Assembly (NCBI GenBank): GCA_019637975.1 | Contig: JAHBUR010000005.1 | Location: 1 to 64,000 of the forward strand | DNA: 64,000 nucleotides | Direction of reading: 5' to 3' | Source: Bacteroidota bacterium | GTDB lineage: Bacteria > Bacteroidota > Ignavibacteria > UBA10030 > UBA6906 | Shown: in pieces, positions 57,573-64,000 of the stretch | How positions within the stretch are numbered: position 1 is the stretch's first letter | Layout of the letters: every line of letters starts with the position of its first letter | Notes under the pieces: generated by a model | The model's input: the letters and a program-made list of their open reading frames with translations, nothing else | The model's database searches: none | What the model was told of the DNA's origin: nothing | Program-made: the position numbers and the translations under genes

Positions 57573-57835
57573 GCGGTTACTCCTTGTTTCTTCTTCTTGT
57601 TGACGAAACCGTAAATTGCAAAATCGGGACACAGCAATCCGCAGATGTTACATCCGTTGCACAACTCCTGCGCAATCAGCACCGGCGGATGATACCCCTT
57701 TGCATTGTATTGCTCGGAGAATTTCAGCGCCGTTGTGGGGCAGAACTCGATGCAAAAGCCGCAGCCTTTGCACCGCTCTACTGTTACAACCAGCGACCCG
57801 ACGCCTTTCCTGGTCGCTTGTTCTGATGTGGCCAT
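57569..57835 (-). CDS. korD: 2-oxoacid:ferredoxin oxidoreductase, ferredoxin subunit
   Basis: An 88-residue polyferredoxin with two [4Fe-4S] sites: CKGCGFCIEFCP (about 22-33) and CNGCNICGLLCP (about 59-70). It opens the kor operon and overlaps korA by four bases. It would pass electrons between the enzyme and soluble ferredoxin. Confidence 0.92.
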   Translation of the reverse strand: MATSEQATRKGVGSLVVTVERCKGCGFCIEFCPTTALKFSEQYNAKGYHPPVLIAQELCNGCNICGLLCPDFAIYGFVNKKKKQGVTA

Positions 57836-58162
57836 TCGTCGATCCTGACATTGAAAATGATAGAATTACCTTATTTCCATCATAATTCGCGCCAACAGAA
57901 AATGGGCAAATCAAACAAAATAAGGCATTCTTCTCCCTCTGATTATCATATCTGAAAATAGGGGAAGTCAGTTTCTTGAATTTGGAAATGCCTCTGTTGA
58001 GAAATTCAGCAGGGTGCACTTGTAGAATCGACAGTTTTTAGAAACCATGGACCGGAAGAAAAGTGTTAATATGAGCAGCAAAGACCCAAGCTCGGAACGG
58101 CACACATATTGACCCTGCATATTCCCGAACCCGTATCTCTTCACTAACCAAGGGAATGTCGT
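57836..58162. other. Intergenic region between divergent genes
   Basis: About 330 AT-rich bases that separate the kor operon from a lipoprotein gene. It must include both promoters, but no convincing -35/-10 pair, operator or repeat was found. Confidence 0.4.
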
Positions 58163-58795
58163 TTGAAGAAATCTATCCTGATTGTTCTTGGGCTTTCATT
58201 CGCACTTATTAATTGTGGATGTAATGTTACCGAGTCGCCTGTAGATTCCTTGCAACACGGCCTCATAGAACATCATGAGAATCCTGCGGGCATTACTACT
58301 CCCGGAGTTTCAACAGGAACATTACTCAAGTTGCCCAGACCTCTGCTCTCGCAACCCAACAGTGTGCGTGTTACAAAATTAGTATCGCCATCCGGAACGA
58401 CAATCCTGAGCGGAACGATCAGCTACGTAACCGAGAGGTTCGGCGTTGCCCTGTTCGACGTAAAATTTACAGTTCCTGGCGGAGCTGTAAACACCGCGAC
58501 GTCCGTTACAATGACGATTGACAGTTCGCATACCGTAATCAGATTCCAGCCGGAGGGACTGCAATTTCTCAAGTCCGCATCGTTGGATGTTACGCTGATC
58601 AATCTCGATCCGTTCTCTCCGCGTGAAATCATCAAGTTCGTGCATGTTACTTCCTCGGGCAGTTTTGTTCCTCAGGACTTTGAGAAGATCACGATAAGCG
58701 GCGCTATCGGAAACATCCTACTGAAAAAAGGCAGGGTCAACCACTTCTCGGCGTACGGGTTCGGAAGGCTGACATCAGAGGAAAACTGGTACTGA
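58163..58795 (+). CDS. Lipoprotein, hypothetical
   Basis: A 210-residue exported protein. The N-terminus KKSILIVLGLSFALINCGC has a lipobox (LINC), so it is probably lipid-anchored. The start is TTG 58163. The mature part is beta-rich (KLVSPSGTTILSGTISYV, GGAVNTATSVTMTIDSSHTVIRF, in outline) with no family I recognise. It is convergent with the TIR gene, whose 3' end is 9 bases away. Confidence 0.65.
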   Translation: MKKSILIVLGLSFALINCGCNVTESPVDSLQHGLIEHHENPAGITTPGVSTGTLLKLPRPLLSQPNSVRVTKLVSPSGTTILSGTISYVTERFGVALFDVKFTVPGGAVNTATSVTMTIDSSHTVIRFQPEGLQFLKSASLDVTLINLDPFSPREIIKFVHVTSSGSFVPQDFEKITISGAIGNILLKKGRVNHFSAYGFGRLTSEENWY

Positions 58796-58803
58796 CATTC
58801 ACG

Positions 58804-59535
58804 TCAGATTCTTAGGTGTCCTTCAATACCTTTGATGAGTCTGTCCATATCCTGATGAAAATCGGGGTCGGGGCGGACGGCAATTCCGTTGCGGTAGGAA
58901 AGGGAATGAAGGGATGTCGGCAGATCGCCTTCGCGCGGCATTTGCGCCCCCTGTACGAGAACAGGCACAACAGGAATGTCGCGTTGGAGTGCGGCTTCAA
59001 TTTCTACCCTGACAAAATCACGTTCATCGTTCAATCGACTTCCCCCTTCTCCGGAAACCCACTGTTTGCCGATAACCGCGATAAGAACGTCGCATTTTCC
59101 GACCGAGTCTCCGAGATGCTTTCGGAAATCAACGCCCAAGGGAATTGAATCGACATCTTTGAAAACGGATTGCTTTCCGAAGTGCTGACTCAGACGATCG
59201 TACATCCGTCCGGTTACATCACTGCTGTCTTCACGCCGGTAGGAAATGAAGACAGTCGGAGCGGCGGCAACCGGGGCCGGAGACTTTTTCTTTTTCTTTG
59301 ATCGGGAAGGAACAGATTTGGGAGACCACACCTTCGGGGGTTGCTTGCCGGCTGTGGTCGCTTCCGTCCCGTCCCGTTTCTCAGCCCACGATTTCCAAAT
59401 GTATCCTACCACTACCAGGACAATCACTGCGATCCCGACGTAGAGTTGGAAGTCCCAAAAACCCCAAGAATCCTCCGGCTCATTCGAAGGCAGTTGGTAC
59501 ACGATCATCCCGAAAAGTATCCGGATTGCAGGCAT
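58804..59535 (-). CDS. Membrane-anchored TIR-domain protein
   Basis: A 243-residue protein with one transmembrane helix (about residues 30-48, LYVGIAVIVLVVVGYIW), a basic Lys/Ser/Pro linker, and a C-terminal TIR domain. VFISYRREDSSDVTGRMYD (about 96-114), VFKDVDSIPLGVDF, and DVLIAVIGKQW are the TIR signatures. A catalytic glutamate is plausible in RLNDERDFVRVEIEAAL. TIR domains hydrolyse NAD+ in defence, or scaffold signalling. No partner gene is apparent. The start could also be an internal ATG at 59508. Confidence 0.8.
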   Translation of the reverse strand: MPAIRILFGMIVYQLPSNEPEDSWGFWDFQLYVGIAVIVLVVVGYIWKSWAEKRDGTEATTAGKQPPKVWSPKSVPSRSKKKKKSPAPVAAAPTVFISYRREDSSDVTGRMYDRLSQHFGKQSVFKDVDSIPLGVDFRKHLGDSVGKCDVLIAVIGKQWVSGEGGSRLNDERDFVRVEIEAALQRDIPVVPVLVQGAQMPREGDLPTSLHSLSYRNGIAVRPDPDFHQDMDRLIKGIEGHLRI

Positions 59536-59580
59536 GGGTCCTCATCAATCATGTTAAAAAACGTAGTCAAGCGTTACCGT

Positions 59581-60237
59581 TCAATTCGGCACCCCGAGTG
59601 CCACCCTCCGGCGAACTGCGAACATTCCAACCCGGAAGAAATACGTCAGCCAGGCAACAATGCCGGTCAGTTTTGCCCCGTCTTCAAACAAGTACCTGTC
59701 CAATTGCGGTGGTTTGTAGAAATCGAGTACGACTGACGCCCCAAAAAAGAAGAGTGCTGTCGCGAGAACCATGTACTCCGTGTTCAATATCAGGAAACGA
59801 AACCGGAAAAGGTAGAGCAACACCAATCCGGGATAACTGAGAACCACAAGGGTTTCCGGAACACCGAAGTACGGGAACACTTCTTCATGCAGAAGGAAGA
59901 CATCATCGAAACTGAGCCAGAGCGTCACAAGTCCCGACACAAGAAGAAACTTTCTGGCTTCAGAACTCTCCGCATGTCGCGTAAGGATGGCGGCACACAT
60001 GAAACACACCGCCGCCGCTCCGGCCCAAAAGAATATGCCGAGTTGCGAAAAGAAGCCGATATACGCCTGTATACCGGCGACCGCCGTCGGATCGCGTGTA
60101 AGGTAGCCGATGGGAATCCCTCTCCAGTAATGAAGAAACACTACCGCACCGATGAACACTGCTGCGACGCACAAAATCATCGCAATAATGTGTCGCACTG
60201 CGCGAAGCTGGGAAAGAGGTGAAAGTTGCAGTTTCAT
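59581..60237 (-). CDS. Multi-pass membrane protein, hypothetical
   Basis: A 218-residue protein with about six hydrophobic segments and no recognised family. The first segment is HIIAMILCVAAVFIGAVVFL and later ones include LGIFFWAGAAAVCFMCAAIL and VLATALFFFGASVVLDF. A conserved-looking acidic/His motif, SFDDVFLLHEEVFP, lies between segments. ATG 60237 is chosen. Confidence 0.6.
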   Translation of the reverse strand: MKLQLSPLSQLRAVRHIIAMILCVAAVFIGAVVFLHYWRGIPIGYLTRDPTAVAGIQAYIGFFSQLGIFFWAGAAAVCFMCAAILTRHAESSEARKFLLVSGLVTLWLSFDDVFLLHEEVFPYFGVPETLVVLSYPGLVLLYLFRFRFLILNTEYMVLATALFFFGASVVLDFYKPPQLDRYLFEDGAKLTGIVAWLTYFFRVGMFAVRRRVALGVPN

Positions 60238-60338
60238 GAGTACGTGTTCCCCCTGACGTTGTGAGAAGTTTGCATCAAATGAAAGGACAATTAGCGAGAG
60301 TGTCAATTTATCTGTTCATGAGGATAACAGCCCGTCGA

Positions 60339-60863
60339 TCATCGGTGGAGCACCGACAGATAGTTTGCCCAGGGTCCTACGTCTTCTGAGTACTGCTTTG
60401 CCATCACGCGGGATATTTGGGCGAGATGGTCGAGATCGTGCACAACCCATGTCGCCAGTAGCTGTTCAAGCGTTACAGTCCCGAACTCCGGATGCTCGCC
60501 TGTTCGTCGCAAATGACCGTCGTTGAGGTTCAACGCCTTCACATCAGCGAGATTCTTTGCCCGAAGAGCGGCAAAGCGGGCAAGGAGTTCGTCAAGTGGC
60601 TTCTCCTTGTTGGTTCGGAGATGACGGAACCGGTCGAAAGGCTCGAACTTGCGAACGTGCTCCTGCGAGAGAATAATACGCAACCGTGCCGTCCAGTCGG
60701 TTTCTTCACCGTCAATCAAATGGCCGACAACATCAAACGGACTCCATGTATCGGGGCCTTCGTTGCTGCGAGTCCATTCATCCGGCAGTCCGGAGAGCAG
60801 AGTTCGCAGAACGGAGGGGGTTCTTTCAAGAATGGCAATGCTGTGCGTCAGATTGAAGTTCAT
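60339..60863 (-). CDS. DinB-like four-helix protein
   Basis: A 174-residue DinB/YfiT-like metalloprotein. A histidine at DVVGHLIDGEETDW and two at WVVHDLDHLAQISRVM form the usual metal triad of the family. The family includes thiol-dependent transferases and detoxifying enzymes; the substrate is unknown. ATG 60863 starts MNFNLTHSIAILERTP. Confidence 0.85.
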   Translation of the reverse strand: MNFNLTHSIAILERTPSVLRTLLSGLPDEWTRSNEGPDTWSPFDVVGHLIDGEETDWTARLRIILSQEHVRKFEPFDRFRHLRTNKEKPLDELLARFAALRAKNLADVKALNLNDGHLRRTGEHPEFGTVTLEQLLATWVVHDLDHLAQISRVMAKQYSEDVGPWANYLSVLHR

Positions 60864-60883
60864 AGTTGGGGCCTGATTTGAAG

Positions 60884-61579
60884 TTAGGGTGATGATTTGA
60901 ACGCCAACGCTGACGGAGTTTGACACCCGACAATTGCCGGAGCTTCATGAATCAGTGCATCATTTTCAAGCGCCGCAACCATGAAGAGCGCAAAGTCCAC
61001 ACGGCGCGTGAGGTTGCTTTCGAGTACGGAATCGCCGACATGTTTGCTCCAGACCGGCAGGCCTTGACTCTCCCCTTCTTCAAGATCGCTTCCCCGAACG
61101 ATAGTCCATTTCGATTCGCTTGCAAAAATCCTGCGGCATGCTTCGATTTGATCGTCAATGTCAAGCAGCCTGGTGAGAGTGCCTATCCAACGGGCGGCAC
61201 GCTCTTGCAACTTGAGTATGTTTGAAAATTTATCCAGTCCATCCCGTGTGATGTGCCATCCGCAGGAGAAGATCAGCCGGGCACCCGGCCTTGCAAAGTC
61301 GAGAACCGCCTGTGCTGTTCCGGTTGCGTACTGCTGCCGACCCCACGGGACCAGAACAGTCAGAACGCCATCGCAGCCGGCGACAGCTTTCTTGATAACT
61401 TCACGTTTGTTCGTCGCCCCCGGAATGATGGTGATACGTTCTTTGAACTTGTCGAGTTTTGCAACGCTCTTTTCCCGGCAAACGCCAACAACTTCGTATC
61501 CCCGGTCGAGGGCGTGTTGTACCATGTACCGGCCCAACTTGCCTGATGCGCCGATGATGCAGACTTTTTTGATGTTCAT
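60884..61579 (-). CDS. NAD(P)-binding NmrA/SDR-like protein
   Basis: A 231-residue Rossmann protein. IIGASGKLGRYMVQHALDRGY is the GxxGxxG cofactor loop and the first helix (in outline). GVLTVLVPWGRQQYATGT and LIFSCGWHITRDGLDKF follow. No clear YxxxK active site is present, so it is a reductase-like or sensor protein. Substrate unknown. Confidence 0.75.
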   Translation of the reverse strand: MNIKKVCIIGASGKLGRYMVQHALDRGYEVVGVCREKSVAKLDKFKERITIIPGATNKREVIKKAVAGCDGVLTVLVPWGRQQYATGTAQAVLDFARPGARLIFSCGWHITRDGLDKFSNILKLQERAARWIGTLTRLLDIDDQIEACRRIFASESKWTIVRGSDLEEGESQGLPVWSKHVGDSVLESNLTRRVDFALFMVAALENDALIHEAPAIVGCQTPSALAFKSSP

Positions 61580-61706
61580 TACGGTTGTTCAATGTGAGAT
61601 AAAATGAGATGATGAAGTGTTGCGTCCCGGAAGTGGGTTGCAACCGCCTCTTTCTCCTATTGCCGAGAAAAGGATAGCGGAATTTTCACTTCATGTCAAG
61701 GGTAGG

Positions 61707-61916
61707 ATGACGAACGCATGGCCACCACAGTTCCAAACCGCAGAGGGTGATGATTTCATTATTGGCGACAGAGCCAACGTCTACAAGACAGCCGTTCCCA
61801 TTCTGAAGAAGAATTCCATGTTCAGCGCTGTTCCTCCGCCTGAGGTGCATCGCCTCATGGCGGAAACAAACGGACAAGTGTACAAGGCTCCGTCAGGCAA
61901 AATGGTCAACTTATAG
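61707..61916 (+). CDS. Small hypothetical protein
   Basis: A 69-codon frame, TNAWPPQFQTAEGDDFIIGD onwards, ending SGKMVNL. Codon use looks coding-like, but the ribosome-binding site is poorly spaced and no family is recognised. Low certainty. Confidence 0.35.
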   Translation: MTNAWPPQFQTAEGDDFIIGDRANVYKTAVPILKKNSMFSAVPPPEVHRLMAETNGQVYKAPSGKMVNL

Positions 61917-62087
61917 AATGGGTCCCCATTCCCTCGGTAGACTTTTCGGGAATGGACATCTTGATGGGCGTGAGGTTTCATTGCTAAGGTACGGGCTTCG
62001 CTGAAACGAACTCTATTCTGTTTGCGCCTGGTTCAGGTTTTCTCAAGGCGACAGCAACCTCGCCCTTCTGGACGCGACAGACCAAAC

Positions 62088-63101
62088 CTATGTGACGAGA
62101 AACGTCAACAGGTAGATACTGTCCTCCGAGGCGCTGGCTACGACTACTTCATGCTTACCCTTGGGAGTGAGGAGTCCCAAGTCAAACGTAATCTCGCCTA
62201 TAAGGTCATCATTCCTTCCCTGAATCGGATTGTTGTCATAATCCCACAACTGGACTCTATGTTTGCCGATTGACTTGGAAATTTCGAGATTTGGTGAAAC
62301 TGTTTGTCCACCTTTTACATCTTCATAATTCTTGTTGGCCGGCCATACTTTTTGCCCGTTGATATTGATGTACAGGTTATCAGGAGCCCGGTTAGCATCG
62401 ATTTTGGTCGCGATCCAGCTCCCCAATGATACTGCACCGACCACGAAGGCGGCTCCGCCAACGGAAACGCCAATGATCGGGCTGGCACCAACTGCTGCCA
62501 AACCGACTCCCCCCAAAGCAAACCCGATACCCGTCGAGATCTCCGCCACGAGATTGTTGACACCAATGTCAATACCGCTCGCCGGCCTGATGCATTTTAC
62601 TTCGAGAAGCCGGAGTGTTGCGGACTCAGGAAACACCTCCCACCTCACCTCCTTATGATCCTGGGTTATCTTGCGGCCTTTCACCCCATCTGCGTACATG
62701 TGAATGCCGGAGTGTGTATTCGTAATAACAAAACTGTTGGGTTGATATCTCTTCGACAGATCCCAAAACTGGTTCCCTCCGTTCATCCAAGTCCACAACC
62801 AAAGCGGATGTCCCGGCTCTTTGTACTGGCGGTCGCTGCTATAATCGCTTCTTGATGTACACACAACCTGCCATTCATTGAGCTTGGTCGCGAGACTCCA
62901 ACCACGCCCCTGATAATATTTCAGCAGGAATTTTTGATTGTCGTTGCCGGTAAATTCACTGAGGATAAGATTCGTTCCGTCTTTTGCATCTCCGGACAAG
63001 GTTAAGAACCCGCCCGACTGGGGATCCCTGATGAAGCAGTTCTTAAAATTGATAGTAGTGCGGGTCAGATCATCCGGCGCTTCAATCGGGAAATTTGACA
63101 T
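62088..63101 (-). CDS. Ricin-like lectin plus glycine-rich hydrophobic core plus C2-like domain
   Basis: A 337-residue protein of three parts. Residues 1-150 show a beta-trefoil pattern (GGFLTLSGDAKDGTNLILSEF, QFWDLSKRYQPNSFVITNTHSG, in outline), like ricin-type lectins. Residues about 185-240 are hydrophobic and glycine-rich (IGFALGGVGLAAVGAS, IGVSVGGAAFVVGAVSLG), long enough to enter a membrane. The last 80 residues have a C2-like motif, HRVQLWDYDN and DDLIGEITFDL. This order resembles a secreted membrane-active toxin or an insecticidal-type protein. No signal peptide or partner is present. Confidence 0.55.
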   Translation of the reverse strand: MSNFPIEAPDDLTRTTINFKNCFIRDPQSGGFLTLSGDAKDGTNLILSEFTGNDNQKFLLKYYQGRGWSLATKLNEWQVVCTSRSDYSSDRQYKEPGHPLWLWTWMNGGNQFWDLSKRYQPNSFVITNTHSGIHMYADGVKGRKITQDHKEVRWEVFPESATLRLLEVKCIRPASGIDIGVNNLVAEISTGIGFALGGVGLAAVGASPIIGVSVGGAAFVVGAVSLGSWIATKIDANRAPDNLYININGQKVWPANKNYEDVKGGQTVSPNLEISKSIGKHRVQLWDYDNNPIQGRNDDLIGEITFDLGLLTPKGKHEVVVASASEDSIYLLTFLVT

Positions 63102-63126
63102 CCTTCACTTCTCCTTTCGTCTGGCT

Positions 63127-63507
63127 CTAAAACATACCATGTTCGTTCGGCGATTTTTCAGGAACTGCTTGCACGATATCCCACGCCTCGACAATCCGCT
63201 CCGCCTCAAAGCGGAAAATATGTACAACAGCAGCGCCCCGGTCTTCAGGGTGTTGCCTGATGCGTGAAAAGATCGCCACTCTATCACCGTCCTGCAGGGC
63301 AAACTGAACCTCAAGAATTTTGTCGGGACTCTCCAACGCATTTGCCTGCATCGCTTCCCGCAATGAATCGGCGTCACCACGGAAGTAGGGATTGTGGTGA
63401 CGGAACCCCGGCCCGATGTAACGGTCGTAAGCTTCCCGGACTTTGCCTGCGGCAACAAGTGTGAGGAAACCGGCGGCGGATTCTTTCAAGGACTGGGACG
63501 GCGGCAT
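63127..63507 (-). CDS. SnoaL/NTF2-like protein
   Basis: A 126-residue cone-shaped alpha-beta protein of the SnoaL polyketide cyclase-like class. FLTLVAAGKVREAYDRYIGPGFRHHNPYF is the usual N-terminal helix and first pocket (in outline), followed by DGDRVAIFSRIRQ and FRFEAERIVEAWDIVQAV. The substrate is unknown; many of these are uncharacterised. Confidence 0.75.
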   Translation of the reverse strand: MPPSQSLKESAAGFLTLVAAGKVREAYDRYIGPGFRHHNPYFRGDADSLREAMQANALESPDKILEVQFALQDGDRVAIFSRIRQHPEDRGAAVVHIFRFEAERIVEAWDIVQAVPEKSPNEHGMF

Positions 63508-63549
63508 AATCCCGAGCTTTGATTGTAGAGGTTGAAGCACATGGTGCGA

Positions 63550-63837
63550 TTACTTCTTGTCGAAATTATGCTGTGCGAGGATTGTGCCGAGATCATCAAT
63601 TGTGAACTTGGTGAGCTGCACTATCGTAGAGCGGGTTCGGTAGGCGGGAGGAACCAACAAGGCGGCCTGTTCCTTAGTCTCGACATCGGCAATCATCCAC
63701 GCCTTGTGGACTGCGTCCGAGCAGCCCCACTCCGCCGTTGAGACGAAATGCGAACCCGCCCCAAGAAGCAGTTCGATGGCTCGCCCGCATTCGCCGGGGG
63801 TCGGGTCGTGCGAGACTTCAATAAGAAATCTTGGCAT
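63550..63837 (-). CDS. Small DUF3303-like/dimeric alpha-beta barrel protein
   Basis: A 95-residue protein. MPRFLIEVSHDPTPGEC is a first strand; HFVSTAEWGCSDAVHKAWMIADVET and LLVPPAYRTRSTIVQLTKFT suggest a ferredoxin-like dimeric barrel (in outline). AAGGAGG stands 7 bases before the ATG, a strong ribosome-binding site. Function unknown. Confidence 0.65.
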   Translation of the reverse strand: MPRFLIEVSHDPTPGECGRAIELLLGAGSHFVSTAEWGCSDAVHKAWMIADVETKEQAALLVPPAYRTRSTIVQLTKFTIDDLGTILAQHNFDKK

Positions 63838-63898
63838 GGTGGATTTCCTCCTTCTTTATGTATCAAGAACCGTATGTACAACACATCGAGCGGTTGAA

Positions 63899-64000
63899 CT
63901 ACCCGCCCCGCCCGATAGCGCCCAACGTGATTATCGTAAGAAGTGCAACTATAACAGCGACAAAGACGATAACGCGTTTCTGCTTCTCGACAGATTCCCG
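63899..64000 (-). CDS. 3' end of a small membrane protein (runs off the window)
   Basis: On the minus strand the last 33 codons read ESVEKQKRVIVFVAVIVALL followed by TIITLGAIGRGG and a TAG stop at 63899-63901. A single membrane helix closes the protein. The 5' part lies beyond the window. Confidence 0.5.
   Translation of the reverse strand, partial: RESVEKQKRVIVFVAVIVALLTIITLGAIGRGG

Overview
The window looks like chromosomal DNA of a Gram-negative bacterium of the Bacteroidota/Ignavibacteria/Chlorobi neighbourhood. The evidence is a secreted sialidase-like protein ending in a type IX secretion sorting domain (27983-30592, minus strand), a TonB-dependent receptor with a carboxypeptidase-regulatory N-terminus, several small outer-membrane barrels, and a four-gene ferredoxin-dependent 2-oxoacid oxidoreductase operon. 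This is inferred from gene content only; no rRNA or tRNA gene was seen.

Layout. 1-3216: a barrel protein between clusters of short palindromic repeats. 3217-20560: a defence island built on the wreck of a type I restriction-modification locus. hsdR is frameshifted and cut short near 7014, hsdM survives as two fragments (13427-13552 and 18136-18495), and hsdS is complete. Between the pieces sit a five-gene cassette (DNA methyltransferase, BglII-like nuclease, ParB-fold protein, SNF2-type helicase with a frameshift, DUF3883 protein), a SIR2-like protein, a fatty-acid desaturase and a REP-associated tyrosine transposase (RAYT) surrounded by, and containing, REP hairpins. 20560-35290: conserved hypothetical, katG, a small alarmone synthetase, envelope proteins, and long non-coding clusters of palindromes.

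35319-50553 is the centrepiece: a complete type III-B CRISPR-Cas locus in one orientation. A good sigma70-like promoter is followed by a small ORF, cmr1 to cmr6, a three-gene signalling block (TM-SAVED protein, small Csx15-like protein, two-TM CARF protein), cas6, a reverse transcriptase-Cas1 fusion, cas2, a leader and an array of 38 repeats. The Cas10 protein keeps the GGDD cyclase motif but has no HD nuclease domain, and both recognisable second-messenger receptors are membrane proteins. The sequence therefore suggests a system that can record RNA through RT-Cas1, recognises RNA through Cmr, signals by cyclic oligoadenylate, and acts at the membrane.

51832-64000: mostly housekeeping and metabolic genes: a methyltransferase, a putative metal exporter, a hotdog thioesterase, a FeMo-cofactor-type protein, the kor operon (ferredoxin, alpha, beta, gamma), a membrane TIR protein, a DinB-like protein, an NmrA-like protein and a ricin-like/C2-like protein. 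The last feature is the 3' end of a small membrane protein that runs off the window.

The non-coding DNA follows an unusual rule: most of it is perfect palindromes with loops of about three bases, and longer palindromes are found nested in the loops of shorter ones. The same clusters bracket the CRISPR locus, katG and the defence island.
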